64,000 nucleotides of DNA from CAYQXJ01 sp964421565 (GTDB lineage: Bacteria > Planctomycetota > Brocadiia > SM23-32), in contig CAYQXJ010000016.1 of NCBI GenBank assembly GCA_964421565.1, positions 1 through 64,000 of the forward strand, read 5' to 3'. This document shows, piece after piece, positions 8,679 to 17,644 of this stretch; position 1 is the first letter of the stretch; every line of letters begins with the position of its first letter. Below the pieces are notes generated by a model. The model was not told the origin of the DNA. It saw nothing but the letters and a program-made list of their open reading frames with translations, and ran no database searches. The translations under genes were made by a program, and so were the position numbers.

Positions 8679-8860
8679 CGCATCACTCCCATCAGTTGTC
8701 TTCTACGGGCCGGTGGGGGGCACCGGTCGGCCGACGGGGCGGCGCGACTGCGCGCCGTCCCGGACGCAGCAGTATACGCGTCCGGTCGGTGGCTGCCGTC
8801 CGATATGGGTGCTGCTGTCCGACGTATTGCGCCGGGGCGAGCTTTGTCGGGGCGAGTCGC

Positions 8861-8889
8861 TTGACATCCGGGGCGCATTCGAGGAGAAT
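8861..8889 (+). promoter_or_regulatory. Promoter of the ABC exporter gene
   Basis: Perfect TTGACA at 8861-8866, a 17-bp spacer and GAGAAT at 8884-8889. The predicted start of transcription (about 8896) falls inside the palindrome at 8887-8912. Confidence 0.6.
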
Positions 8890-8912
8890 AGAACTGACCA
8901 GTCAGTTCTATT
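8887..8912. promoter_or_regulatory. Perfect palindrome, probable TetR-family operator
   Basis: Two perfect 12-bp arms (AATAGAACTGAC at 8887-8898 and GTCAGTTCTATT at 8901-8912) flank a CA centre. The palindrome overlaps the -10 element and transcription start of the exporter promoter. A dyad of this size with an ACTGAC...GTCAGT core is characteristic of TetR/AcrR-family operators that repress drug-efflux genes. No TetR gene is in this window, so a regulator would act from elsewhere. Confidence 0.6.
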
Positions 8913-8930
8913 TCGTGGAAGGCCCCACCC

Positions 8931-10742
8931 ATGAGGGGATACTACTGGCGACACATGCGCGCGGAGCGTCAGACGAAACGCAGGAGTGCGTGGCAGATGG
9001 CGCGCTCCGCCCTGCGCCTGTTCAGTTATTTGCGCACGTGGTGGTACCTGATGCTTGTGGTGCTGGTGCTGATGGGCATCATCACGGCCCTGCACCTGGT
9101 GCAGCCCTGGCTGCTGAAGATGTTCATCGACGACGTTTTGCCCGGCCAGGATTACCGGTTGCACGTGCTGATCGTGGGGGTCTTCGCCACCGCTCTGGTG
9201 TTCGGGGCGCTGGCTGCGTTCTTGCACAGCTACCTGAGCCAGATGCTCGGGCAGCGGATCATCCGCGAGCTGCGCGATGAGCTCTACACCCATTTGCAGG
9301 ATCTCTCGGTGCGTTTTTTCGAGGACCATCCGACCGGCGAGACCATGTCGCGCGTGGTTAACGACAGTGAGGCGGTGGAGTTCATGCTGGTGCGCTCGGT
9401 CGAAAGCATCATCATGTCCGTGCTGACCCTGGGGGGCGTGGCGGCGGTGCTGCTGGCGATGGATGCGCGGCTCGCGGTGCTGACGATGATGCCCATACCG
9501 TTCATCGTGCTGGCGGTGGTCTTTTTCGGGCGGCGGTTCCACGAGCTGTTCGGCTCGTTCCGCCAGCGGGTGGCCGACCTGAACACCTTCGTGCAGGAGC
9601 GCATCTCCGGGGTGCGGGTGGTGAAGGCATTCGCGCGGGAGCAGGATGAGATCGAGGACTTCCAGGACAAGACGTCCGAGTATTACACGGCATTCATGGA
9701 GGTAGCGCTGCGCTCATCGATCTTCGAGCCGCTGATGGGTGTGTTGATGGGGGCGGGCACGCTTATCGTGCTGCTGTTCGGGGGGCGTTACGCGCTGGCG
9801 GGCGGGCTGAAGCCGGGCGAGTTTCTGGCGTTCATCATGTACCTGGGCACTTTCTACCGGCCCATCGAGCGGCTGGGCAGGCAGTTCGGCCATGCGCTGC
9901 CACGTTCGCTGGCCGCCGCAGACCGCATCTTCGAGTTCCTGGACGAGTCGCCCGAGGTGCCCGCGCCCGAGGACGCCATCGAGCCGGAGTCGATACGCGG
10001 TGAGATCGAGCTGCGCGGCGTGACCTTCGCCTATAAGGTGGAGCCCGTGCTGCGCGAGGTGGACCTGAAGATAGGCGCCGGCGAGACGGTCGCCCTGGTG
10101 GGCCCCAGCGGAGTGGGCAAGACGACCATGGTCGACCTGATCTGCCGCTTCTACGACGTGCAGCAGGGGCAGGTGCTCATCGACGGCATCGACGTGCGAC
10201 GATACGAACCCCGCGCGCTCAGGCGCCACATCGGCATGGTGCTGCAGGAGCCCTTCCTGTTCAACACCACGCTCTACGAGAACATAGCCTACGGGCGGCC
10301 CGACTGCAGCGAGGAGGACGTGCACCGGGCTGCCGAGCAGGCCGGCGCGGCCGAGTTCATCACGGAACTGCCGAATGGCTACCAGACCCTGGTCGGCGAG
10401 CGCGGGGTGAAGCTCTCCGTCGGGCAGAAGCAGCGTGTCTCGATCGCCCGTGCTCTGCTGAGGAACCCGGCCATGCTGATCCTGGACGAAGCCACCTCGT
10501 CGGTCGACACGGCGACCGAGCGGATCATCCAGGACGCCCTGGCCCTCGCCGCCGAGGGGCGCACCACGATACTGATCGCGCATCGCCTGTCCACCACGAC
10601 GATTGCCGACAGGATCCTGGTGCTCGAGGACGGGCGCGTGGTCGAGGAGGGGAGCCTGGACGAACTGCTCGCCCTCGGCGGGCGCTTCGCCGAACAGTGG
10701 CAGATGCAGGGCGGCGCGTTGCCGCCTGCGGGCGACGCTTAG
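8931..10742 (+). CDS. ABC exporter, fused membrane and ATPase domains
   Basis: A 603-residue half-transporter of the MsbA/MDR type that works as a dimer to export lipids or drugs. The six-helix membrane domain occupies about residues 35-325, with a typical intracellular coupling region near EDHPTGETMSRVVND. The ATPase domain has Walker A GPSGVGKT (391-398), the Q-loop VLQEPFLFN, signature LSVGQ (495-499, with Val for the first Gly), Walker B MLILDE (515-520, catalytic Glu520) and the switch His551. The substrate is unknown. The gene is alone on its strand behind a TetR-like operator, which suggests inducible efflux. ATG 9 codons later is an alternative start. Confidence 0.93.
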   Translation: MRGYYWRHMRAERQTKRRSAWQMARSALRLFSYLRTWWYLMLVVLVLMGIITALHLVQPWLLKMFIDDVLPGQDYRLHVLIVGVFATALVFGALAAFLHSYLSQMLGQRIIRELRDELYTHLQDLSVRFFEDHPTGETMSRVVNDSEAVEFMLVRSVESIIMSVLTLGGVAAVLLAMDARLAVLTMMPIPFIVLAVVFFGRRFHELFGSFRQRVADLNTFVQERISGVRVVKAFAREQDEIEDFQDKTSEYYTAFMEVALRSSIFEPLMGVLMGAGTLIVLLFGGRYALAGGLKPGEFLAFIMYLGTFYRPIERLGRQFGHALPRSLAAADRIFEFLDESPEVPAPEDAIEPESIRGEIELRGVTFAYKVEPVLREVDLKIGAGETVALVGPSGVGKTTMVDLICRFYDVQQGQVLIDGIDVRRYEPRALRRHIGMVLQEPFLFNTTLYENIAYGRPDCSEEDVHRAAEQAGAAEFITELPNGYQTLVGERGVKLSVGQKQRVSIARALLRNPAMLILDEATSSVDTATERIIQDALALAAEGRTTILIAHRLSTTTIADRILVLEDGRVVEEGSLDELLALGGRFAEQWQMQGGALPPAGDA

Positions 10743-10783
10743 ACGGACCTGTTCGCTATCGCTGTGGCAGCAGCACGACCCCC

Positions 10784-10799
10784 CCCGGCGTCAGCCGGG
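10784..10799 (+). terminator. GC hairpin after the ABC exporter gene
   Basis: CCCGGC (10784-10789) pairs with GCCGGG (10794-10799) around GTCA. No T run follows, so function as a terminator is uncertain. The rest of 10743-10964 shows nothing recognisable. Confidence 0.3.
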
Positions 10800-10964
10800 C
10801 TCCAACGGCTCTCAAGCACCCCAGCACCTGTCTTGTCTGAGGCGCCACGGGTGCCAGGTTCTGTCTCGTAGCGGCAGGTATCCAAAGAGCGCATCCAGAT
10901 GCCACCAGAACAAGGCTAAGGTACATGAAATGCCTGCTCCGAAGCCGTTGAGACCGGCTCGCCC

Positions 10965-10993
10965 TTGCCCGGGGAACGTTCTGGGGCTATAAC
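10965..10993 (+). promoter_or_regulatory. Promoter of the sulfatase operon
   Basis: TTGCCC (10965-10970), 17 bp, TATAAC (10988-10993), 40 bases before the sulfatase start. Confidence 0.5.
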
Positions 10994-11032
10994 GGTCACC
11001 TTGTCCTTCAATGCTCAATCGTGAGACGAGTT

Positions 11033-12364
11033 ATGCCCGCCGACCGACCGAACATCGTTTTCATCATGACGGACCAGCAAAGCTACCGGATGATGAGCTG
11101 CACCGGCAACGAGGACCTGAACACCCCGGCCCTGGACAGCCTGGCCGCTTACGGTGTGCGCTTCGACCGCGCATACTGCACGAATCCCGTCTGCGTGCCG
11201 TCGCGTTTCAGCCTGTTCACCGGCCGCTATCCGAGTGAAATCGGCCAGCGCAGCAACCCTTCGCGCCATCTGCCCCCCATCTCCGAGCACATACTGCAGA
11301 ACGGTCTCGGCTGGTTGTTGCGTGAGGCGGGCTACGAGACGATGTACGGTGGCAAGGTGCACCTGCCGAAGGGCACCAGTCCGGAGCAGATCGGCTTCGA
11401 AGTCTACACCAAGGATGAGCGCTATGAGTTGGCGCGGGCTGCCGCAGAGTATGTGCGCGGCGAGCACGATCGGCCCTACTTCCTGGTCGCTTCGTTCATC
11501 AACCCGCACGACATCTGCTACATGGGCATCCGCGACTTCGGGCAGACGGACTTTGACAAGGCAATCCTGCGGAAGGGTGAGACGGAACTCGCGGCGCTCG
11601 ACTGGGCCTTGCAGCGGCCGGAAGGCGTCAGCGAGGAGGAGTTCTTCGCCAACCATGCCCCCGCGCTGCCGCCGAACTTCGAGCCGCAGCAGGACGAACC
11701 AGAGGCCATCGGCAAGCTGCTGCGCGAGCGCCCGTTCCGCTGGCAGGAACGCACCGAGTGGTCGCAGCGGCGCTGGCGCGAGCACCGGTGGGCCTATGCC
11801 CGCCTGAGCGAAAGGGTGGACCAGCAGATAGGCACGCTGCTGGAGGCCGTGCGCGAGTGCGACCCCGACGGCGACACCGTGGTCATCTTCACCAGCGATC
11901 ACGGCGACCACGACGCCGCGCACAAGCTCGAGCACAAGACCGCCCCCTATGACGAGGCCGCGCGCATACCCTTCATCGTGTGCCAGCCCGGCACCACGCC
12001 GGCGGGCGTGGTGGACGATACGCACCTAGTCTGCAACGGCCTGGACCTGCTGGCTACGCTCTGCGACTACGCCGGGGTGGAGCCACCCGACGACGTGCAG
12101 GGGCGCAGCGTCCGCCCGCTGGCCGAGGGTCGCGAACCCGCCGATTGGCGCAACCATCTGCTGGTCGAGACGCAGGTCGCCTACGCCATCGTCACCGCAG
12201 ACCACAAGTACGTGCTCTACGACGAGGGCGAGAACCGCGAGCAGCTCTACGACCTGCGCAATGACCCGTGGGAGACGCGGAACTTCGCCGGCGAGCCCGA
12301 CAAACAGCAGGTCCTCGCCGAACACCGGCGCATCTACGTAGAAACGGTCGGGGACCGGGCCTGA
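11033..12364 (+). CDS. Sulfatase, formylglycine-dependent
   Basis: A 443-residue arylsulfatase-family enzyme. The N-terminal metal site NIVFIMTDQQ and the core CVPSR (Cys54) are present. This C-x-P-S-R is the formylglycine consensus, so Cys54 would be oxidised by a maturation enzyme that is not in this window. FTSDHGDHDAAH supplies further metal ligands, and the C-terminal domain ends with the family-typical LYDLRNDPWETRNFA. No signal peptide is seen, so it is probably cytosolic and acts on small sulfated sugars. GTG at 11021 is an alternative start. An oxidoreductase and an isomerase follow in the same direction. Confidence 0.93.
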   Translation: MPADRPNIVFIMTDQQSYRMMSCTGNEDLNTPALDSLAAYGVRFDRAYCTNPVCVPSRFSLFTGRYPSEIGQRSNPSRHLPPISEHILQNGLGWLLREAGYETMYGGKVHLPKGTSPEQIGFEVYTKDERYELARAAAEYVRGEHDRPYFLVASFINPHDICYMGIRDFGQTDFDKAILRKGETELAALDWALQRPEGVSEEEFFANHAPALPPNFEPQQDEPEAIGKLLRERPFRWQERTEWSQRRWREHRWAYARLSERVDQQIGTLLEAVRECDPDGDTVVIFTSDHGDHDAAHKLEHKTAPYDEAARIPFIVCQPGTTPAGVVDDTHLVCNGLDLLATLCDYAGVEPPDDVQGRSVRPLAEGREPADWRNHLLVETQVAYAIVTADHKYVLYDEGENREQLYDLRNDPWETRNFAGEPDKQQVLAEHRRIYVETVGDRA

Positions 12365-12400
12365 TTGACCCGCCGCGGCAGACAAACAGTGAGGCAACCT

Positions 12401-13414
12401 ATGACGGAAAAGCACAAAGTAGCGATCATCGGATGCGGCAAACGCGGCAAGCAGCACCTGTCGGGCTACCTGCAGGACGAACGCTGCGAAATAACAGCGC
12501 TGGCGGACGTCAACGCGGAGGCGGCACGGGCGTTGGTCGAGGAGCATGAACTCGACGCCGAGGTCTTCCCCGACCACCGCCAGATGTTGGGCAAGATGAG
12601 CCCCGACGTGGCGAGCATCTGCCTGTGGACCGGCTTGCACCTTCCCGTTCTTCGGGACTGCGTGGAGGCCGGTGTGCGCGCTGTGTTCTGCGAGAAGCCG
12701 ATGGCGCCGACCTGGGGCGATTCGCTGGAGATGGCGCGGCTGGTTCGCCAGGCGGGCGTGCAGCTCACGTTCTGCCATCAGCGGCGGTTCCTGCCCGGCA
12801 ACCAGCAGGTGCGGGAATGGGTCCGCGACGGGATGTTCGGCGAGATCAAGAGGATCGACATGTTCTCGCCGCACAACCTGCTCGATTGCGGCACGCACTC
12901 GCTCGACCAGGCCGCCATGTTCAACGACGAGTCGCCCGCGCGCTGGGTGATGGGCCAGATCGACACCCGCCAGACCCCGGAGAGCTTCGGCATTCCGCGC
13001 GAACACGTGGCCATGGGTTACGTGCGTTGGGAGAACGGCGTGCGGGGCGTGCTGGAGGTCGGCGAAGATTCCGAGAAGCCGACCGGCGTACGCATCTTCG
13101 GCACGGGAGGCTTTGCGGAAGTCAACTGGAGCGGCGGGCTCGAGGCAGCCGCCATCTACGACAGACCCGATTGGACTCCTCCGCAGTTCGAGAAGGAGAA
13201 CACCATGGGCCTGGCCGTGACGAACAACCTGGATTGCATGGAGAGTGGTGAGGAGCCCGAGCTGTCGTTTCAGAAGGCGCTACGCGCCGCCGAGATAATC
13301 TTCGCCATCTTCGAGTCGAGCCGGACTCGGGCGCGCATCGAGCTGCCGCTGGAGAGCCGCGATTCGGCGTTGCTGACTATGCTCGAGCAGGGCGAGGTCG
13401 GCGCCACCCCCTGA
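12401..13414 (+). CDS. Gfo/Idh/MocA family oxidoreductase
   Basis: A 337-residue NAD(P)-dependent dehydrogenase of sugars or cyclitols. The Rossmann start VAIIGCGKRG, the ALADVNAEAA acidic element and the catalytic EKP motif (CEKPMAPT) are all present, followed by the alpha/beta C-terminal domain with QRRFLPGNQ and HSLDQAAMF. ATG 12401 is chosen, with GAGG about 7 bases upstream. It lies 36 bp after the sulfatase and 52 bp before a TIM-barrel isomerase, fitting stepwise breakdown of a sulfated sugar. The exact substrate cannot be read from sequence. Confidence 0.9.
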   Translation: MTEKHKVAIIGCGKRGKQHLSGYLQDERCEITALADVNAEAARALVEEHELDAEVFPDHRQMLGKMSPDVASICLWTGLHLPVLRDCVEAGVRAVFCEKPMAPTWGDSLEMARLVRQAGVQLTFCHQRRFLPGNQQVREWVRDGMFGEIKRIDMFSPHNLLDCGTHSLDQAAMFNDESPARWVMGQIDTRQTPESFGIPREHVAMGYVRWENGVRGVLEVGEDSEKPTGVRIFGTGGFAEVNWSGGLEAAAIYDRPDWTPPQFEKENTMGLAVTNNLDCMESGEEPELSFQKALRAAEIIFAIFESSRTRARIELPLESRDSALLTMLEQGEVGATP

Positions 13415-13466
13415 ACGCGGAGGTCGCCGCTGGGGGACGAGTCACTCACCAGAGGGAACGGCAACG

Positions 13467-14222
13467 ATGAAGGTATCACTGGCCGCGCGAGCGCGCGGCG
13501 CAGAAGGACTGGACGTGGAGAGTTTCCTGCCCTGGATCGCCGGGCTCGGCTACACCGGGGTGGAGGTCGGGATGGGCGTCTTCGAGGACGGTCCGGATCC
13601 CGCCGAGTTTCGCCGCCTGGCGGACGACGCCGGGCTCAGCGTGACGACGTTCATGGGCGCGCGGGAGATGCTGCGCGAGCAGATGGACATTATTGTCGAC
13701 ATCTGCGATACGCTTAGCTGCCGCTTCGTCGTCCAGGCGTGGGGACCGGTTGAGAGTGAGCAGCAGATGCGCGAACTGGCGGCGGAATACGACCAGACAG
13801 GCGCCCGTTACGACGAACGCGGCATCCAGTACTGCTACCATAATCACGATCACGAGATCGCCACGGTCTTCGGCGACACGTGTGCCCTTGACGTTCTGCT
13901 CGGCCACACCGCGCCTGAGCACTTCAAGCTGCAGGTGGACCTGGGGTGGGTCAGTTACGGCGGGCAGGACCCGGCACGGTTCCTTGCTGATCACGAGGGG
14001 CTCTGCCCGGTGGTGCACCTGCGCGACGTGGGCGAGCACGACCGGCGCGGCCAGTGGGCGCCGATCGGCGAGGGCATACTGGACATCCGCGCGATCGTCC
14101 AGACAGCGCTCGCGTCCGGCACGCAGTGGGTTATCCTGGAGCAGAAGGCCCTCGGCGGTTGCACGCGCGAGGAGGGCATCGCCGCCTGCGCCGACTACAT
14201 GCGAAGGATCGGTCTGCTGTAG
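13467..14222 (+). CDS. Sugar phosphate isomerase/epimerase (TIM barrel)
   Basis: A 251-residue xylose-isomerase-like TIM-barrel protein (AP endonuclease 2 superfamily). Metal-site elements include YCYHNHDHE, LQVDLGWVSYGGQD, VHLRDV and the C-terminal ILEQKALGG. Such proteins isomerise or epimerise sugars, inososes or ketoses. It is the third gene of the sulfatase-oxidoreductase run. No signal peptide is visible. Confidence 0.85.
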   Translation: MKVSLAARARGAEGLDVESFLPWIAGLGYTGVEVGMGVFEDGPDPAEFRRLADDAGLSVTTFMGAREMLREQMDIIVDICDTLSCRFVVQAWGPVESEQQMRELAAEYDQTGARYDERGIQYCYHNHDHEIATVFGDTCALDVLLGHTAPEHFKLQVDLGWVSYGGQDPARFLADHEGLCPVVHLRDVGEHDRRGQWAPIGEGILDIRAIVQTALASGTQWVILEQKALGGCTREEGIAACADYMRRIGLL

Positions 14223-14405
14223 CCGTGGCGGTTTGACCGTCGCTCGCAGCGAGGCCAAGACACGCGGCTTCGCATCGGCCTCCCTTCACGTATGGCCTGG
14301 GGGCGGCGCATCAAGGGACCACTCGCCATCGTGCGTTCCCTCAGCCCTGAATGCGAATCTCGCGACGGGGGGCACCACCGAGGGGGTTGAGCGGGTTTAG
14401 TGCTG

Positions 14406-14434
14406 TTGCGCGGCGGCCCTCAGGTGGGTAACTT
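14406..14434 (+). promoter_or_regulatory. Possible promoter of the NIF3-like gene
   Basis: TTGCGC (14406-14411), 17 bp, TAACTT (14429-14434). This is a weak match in a 265-bp gap that otherwise shows nothing. Confidence 0.3.
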
Positions 14435-14487
14435 ACCTGTCCGTGCGGCACCTGTGGCTGCGATCAATAATGACGGGAGGACTGACT

Positions 14488-15273
14488 GTGACGGCGCGCG
14501 AGATTGTGGAGGCCATCCTGAACGAGATACCGGGCGAGCGGCTGGAGCAGACGGTTGATACGTTCAAGGCGGGCGACCCGGACGCGGAAGTGGTCGGCAT
14601 CGTTACCACGTTCATGGCGACGCTCGAAGTGCTGCGCTGCGCTGTCGAACTCGGCGCCAACATGGTGATCACACACGAGCCGACCTTTTACGGGCACCGT
14701 GACCAGACCGATTGGCTCGAAGGCGACCCTGTGCTCGCCGCAAAGCGCGCGTTCATCGAGCAACAGGGGCTGATCATCTGGCGCTTCCACGACTACTGGC
14801 ACCGTCACGAGCCGGACGGCATCGGCGCGGGGGTGATCCGCCGTCTCGGGTGGCTCGACTATCAGGACTCGCGCCGGCCCAATATGTTCCACATCCCCGA
14901 GACAACGCTGGCCGACCTGGTGGAGACCATCGGGCAGAAGCTGGGGGCGGACGTCGTGCGCGCCACGGGCAACCCCGCCATGTCCTGCCGAAGCGTGGTG
15001 CTGCTGCCGGGGGCGGGCGGCGCGGAGCGGCAGATACACGCTCTGCAGCAGCCGGGGGTCGACGTGGTGGTGAGCGGCGAGTCGCCCGAGTGGACAACGT
15101 GCGAGTACGTGCGCGATGCGGTAGCTGCCGGGCGCGACAAGGCGCTGGTGCTGGCCGGCCACTGCAACAGTGAAGAGGCGGGGATGGAGTACCTGGCGGA
15201 ATGGCTGCGCCCCCACGTGGGGGACGTGCAGGTGACGTTCGTGCCGGCAGGGGACCCGTTCTGGTCGGCGTAG
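14488..15273 (+). CDS. NIF3-like (GTP cyclohydrolase 1 type 2/YbgI) metal-binding protein
   Basis: A 261-residue NIF3/YbgI-family protein. These form hexameric toroids with a di-metal site; the biochemical role is unclear. The family elements VITHEPTFYGH, IIWRFHDYWHRHEPDGIG and the late VVVSGE and LAGHCNSEEAGMEYLAEWL are present and supply the His and Glu ligands. GTG 14488 is chosen because GGGAGGA lies 8 bp upstream; ATG 14470 is in frame but sits before that site. A hairpin terminator follows the stop codon. Confidence 0.85.
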   Translation: MTAREIVEAILNEIPGERLEQTVDTFKAGDPDAEVVGIVTTFMATLEVLRCAVELGANMVITHEPTFYGHRDQTDWLEGDPVLAAKRAFIEQQGLIIWRFHDYWHRHEPDGIGAGVIRRLGWLDYQDSRRPNMFHIPETTLADLVETIGQKLGADVVRATGNPAMSCRSVVLLPGAGGAERQIHALQQPGVDVVVSGESPEWTTCEYVRDAVAAGRDKALVLAGHCNSEEAGMEYLAEWLRPHVGDVQVTFVPAGDPFWSA

Positions 15274-15317
15274 AGTGCCCGAGCAACGTTCGCGCCGATT
15301 TCCGCATCACGCGTGAA

Positions 15318-15356
15318 GGGCTCAGGTTGCCGTGAACGGCCGGGAGCCCGCCTTTT
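15318..15356 (+). terminator. Intrinsic terminator after the NIF3-like gene
   Basis: GGGCTC (15318-15323) pairs with GAGCCC (15344-15349), with an inner GCCG/CGGC helix closed by TGAA, followed by TTTT at 15353-15356. Confidence 0.5.
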
Positions 15357-15444
15357 GCCCCGGTCACTTACATCTGCCCTTGCGCCTTCCTAAAATCACC
15401 CTCGCATGGCTTCGCCCCCTGCTTAAGCCCGGGTGTCCGGCGTG

Positions 15445-16347
15445 ATGGCCACGGCGGAAAAGCGGACCTGGACGGTCCTGGAACTGTTGAACTGGACGCG
15501 AGAGTTCTTCCGCGGCCGGGGCATCGATAACTCGCGCCTCAACGCCGAGGTCCTGCTCGCCCACGTCCTCGGATGCGAGCGCATTATGCTCTACGCCCGC
15601 TTCGACGAGGTGGTGGGTGAGAAGGCACGCGACGAGTTCCGCAAGCTGGTGCGCCGGCGCGGCGATGGCGAACCGCTGCAGTACCTGCTCGGCGAGTGGG
15701 AGTTCTTCGGACGCGCCTTCGAGCTGACATCCGACGTGCTGATACCGCGCCAGGAGACCGAGCTGGTGGTCGAAGCGTGCCTGGAAGTGCTGCCCGAAGG
15801 AGTGGCCGCACGGGTTGCCGACGTGGGGACCGGCAGCGGGGCGCTCGCCGTTACCCTCGCCGCGGAGCGGGCCGGCCTCCAGGTTATCGCCACGGACGTG
15901 AGCGAGGCGGCTCTGGCCGTTGCCCGCCGCAACGCTGAGAGGCACGCAGTCGCCGATCGGATTCGCTTCGCCCGGGGCGAACTGACGCAGCCCGTGCGCT
16001 CGCAAATGTCAACTGCGTGCGCCGGACTTCAACTGCTTGTCTCCAACCTGCCGTACATACCAACCGGGCGCATCCCGAGCATGCCCCGCGAAGTGCGGGA
16101 GCATGAACCGTACATCGCGCTCGACGGAGGGCCCGACGGGCTGAGCATAATCCGGCGGCTCGTCCCCCGGGCGCCCGAAAGTCTGGTGCCTGGCGGGTGG
16201 TTGGTGCTGGAACTGGGCGAAGGCCAGGCCGGCACAGTTCGCCAGATGGTTCAGGAGGCCGGGCAGTACGACATGGATACCGTGAAGACCGTGACCGGCC
16301 CGGACGGCTGCGAGCGCGTCTTCCGCGCACGAACAAGACCGGAGTAG
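15445..16347 (+). CDS. prmC: Peptide chain release factor N5-glutamine methyltransferase
   Basis: A 300-residue PrmC/HemK. It methylates the GGQ glutamine of RF1/RF2 using SAM. The N-terminal helical domain (about 1-80) contacts the release factor and ends with LQYLLGEWEFFG. The SAM site follows as VADVGTGSGALAVTLA. The substrate motif that is normally NPPY reads NLPY here (SNLPYIP). EVREHEPYIALDGGPDGL is typical of the family. An in-frame GTG at 15433 is an equally possible start. It sits 7 bp before murA. Confidence 0.9.
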   Translation: MATAEKRTWTVLELLNWTREFFRGRGIDNSRLNAEVLLAHVLGCERIMLYARFDEVVGEKARDEFRKLVRRRGDGEPLQYLLGEWEFFGRAFELTSDVLIPRQETELVVEACLEVLPEGVAARVADVGTGSGALAVTLAAERAGLQVIATDVSEAALAVARRNAERHAVADRIRFARGELTQPVRSQMSTACAGLQLLVSNLPYIPTGRIPSMPREVREHEPYIALDGGPDGLSIIRRLVPRAPESLVPGGWLVLELGEGQAGTVRQMVQEAGQYDMDTVKTVTGPDGCERVFRARTRPE

Positions 16348-16354
16348 AGCGCCA

Positions 16355-17644
16355 GTGGAACGCATCGTCATACGGGGCGGCCGGCCCTTGCGGGGCGGCC
16401 TGCCGGTGAGCGGCGCCAAGAACGCCGCGCTGCCGATCATCGCCGCCTCCCTGTTGGCCAGGGGAGAGACGACCTTGCGGCGCGTGCCGCAGTTGCAGGA
16501 CGTGCGCACCATGTGCGCCATCGTGGCCCAGATGGGCATGGCGGTGAGTTGGAAGGGGTGCGACGAACTGCTGCTGACGCCGCAGACACACCAGCCGAAG
16601 GATGCGCCGGAGACCCTGGTGCGCCGTATGCGTGGCAGCGTATGCGTGCTCGGCCCGCTGCTGGCGGTGCGGGGGCGCGCCCGGCTTGCGCTGCCGGGCG
16701 GCTGCGTGATCGGGCCGCGACCGATTGACCTGCACCTGAAGGGGCTTCAGGCCCTGGGGGCGGACTTCCAGGTGCGCCGCGGTTCGGTGCTCGGGCGAGC
16801 AGTGAGGCTCAGGGGCGCCCGGGTCAACATGCGTGGTCCGCGCGGCTCCACGGTGCTGGGGACCGCGAACGTGATGATGGCGGCCGCCCTGGCGCAGGGG
16901 CGTACGGTTATTGAACATGCGGCGCGCGAGCCCGAGGTGCAGGACCTGGCCCACTACCTGAACGCCTGCGGCGCATGCATCCAGGGCATTGGCAGCCGCA
17001 CCCTGACCATCGACGGCGTGGCCGAACTGCATGGCTCGACTCATGAACTCATACCGGACCGCATCGAGGCCGGCACCTTTCTGGTGGCGGCAGCCATCAC
17101 GGGGGGCCGTGTGCGGCTGGAAGGCGCGCGGCGTGATCACCTGATCGCCCTGGCCGAGGAACTGACGGGCATTGGCGTGAAGCTTGACTGGCAGGACGAC
17201 GCTGTCGACGTGCGGGTGCCGGGCCGGTTGGCTCCCGTGCGCCTGAGCACCGAGTCGTACCCGGGCTTCCCTACGGACATGCAGCCGCAGATGACCAGCC
17301 TGCTGTGTGTTGCCCCCGGTCTGAGCCGCGTGGACGATCGCGTCTACCCCGAGCGATTCACGCATCTGGAGGGCTTGAAGGCGATGGGGGCGCGCGTTGC
17401 CGTGCGGGATGGCCAGATCGCCATCGAGGGTGGCGCTGCTCTGCATGGGGCGACGGTGACCGCGCATGACCTGCGCGCCGGGGCGGCACTGGTGGTGGCC
17501 GGCCTCGCAGCGGAGGGCACAACTACGATCTACGGTGTCGAGCAGATCGATCGCGGTTACGAGAATCTGGAGGCCAAGCTGCGCGGCACGGGTGCCGAGG
17601 TGTGGCGCGAATCCGTGAGCGGCGCCGAGCGCCGTCCCGCTTAG
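16355..17644 (+). CDS. murA: UDP-N-acetylglucosamine 1-carboxyvinyltransferase
   Basis: A 429-residue MurA, which commits UDP-GlcNAc to peptidoglycan synthesis by adding enolpyruvate from PEP. Visible elements are SGAKNAALP (Lys22, Asn23 substrate contacts), GPLLA and the active-site loop GGCVIGPRPIDLHL with the nucleophile Cys117, so the enzyme should be sensitive to fosfomycin. ESYPGFPTDMQPQ and VYPERFTHLEGLKAMGA complete the family pattern. The start is GTG, with GGAG 10 bases upstream. A short CCCGC/GCGGG hairpin spans the stop codon. Confidence 0.96.
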   Translation: MERIVIRGGRPLRGGLPVSGAKNAALPIIAASLLARGETTLRRVPQLQDVRTMCAIVAQMGMAVSWKGCDELLLTPQTHQPKDAPETLVRRMRGSVCVLGPLLAVRGRARLALPGGCVIGPRPIDLHLKGLQALGADFQVRRGSVLGRAVRLRGARVNMRGPRGSTVLGTANVMMAAALAQGRTVIEHAAREPEVQDLAHYLNACGACIQGIGSRTLTIDGVAELHGSTHELIPDRIEAGTFLVAAAITGGRVRLEGARRDHLIALAEELTGIGVKLDWQDDAVDVRVPGRLAPVRLSTESYPGFPTDMQPQMTSLLCVAPGLSRVDDRVYPERFTHLEGLKAMGARVAVRDGQIAIEGGAALHGATVTAHDLRAGAALVVAGLAAEGTTTIYGVEQIDRGYENLEAKLRGTGAEVWRESVSGAERRPA

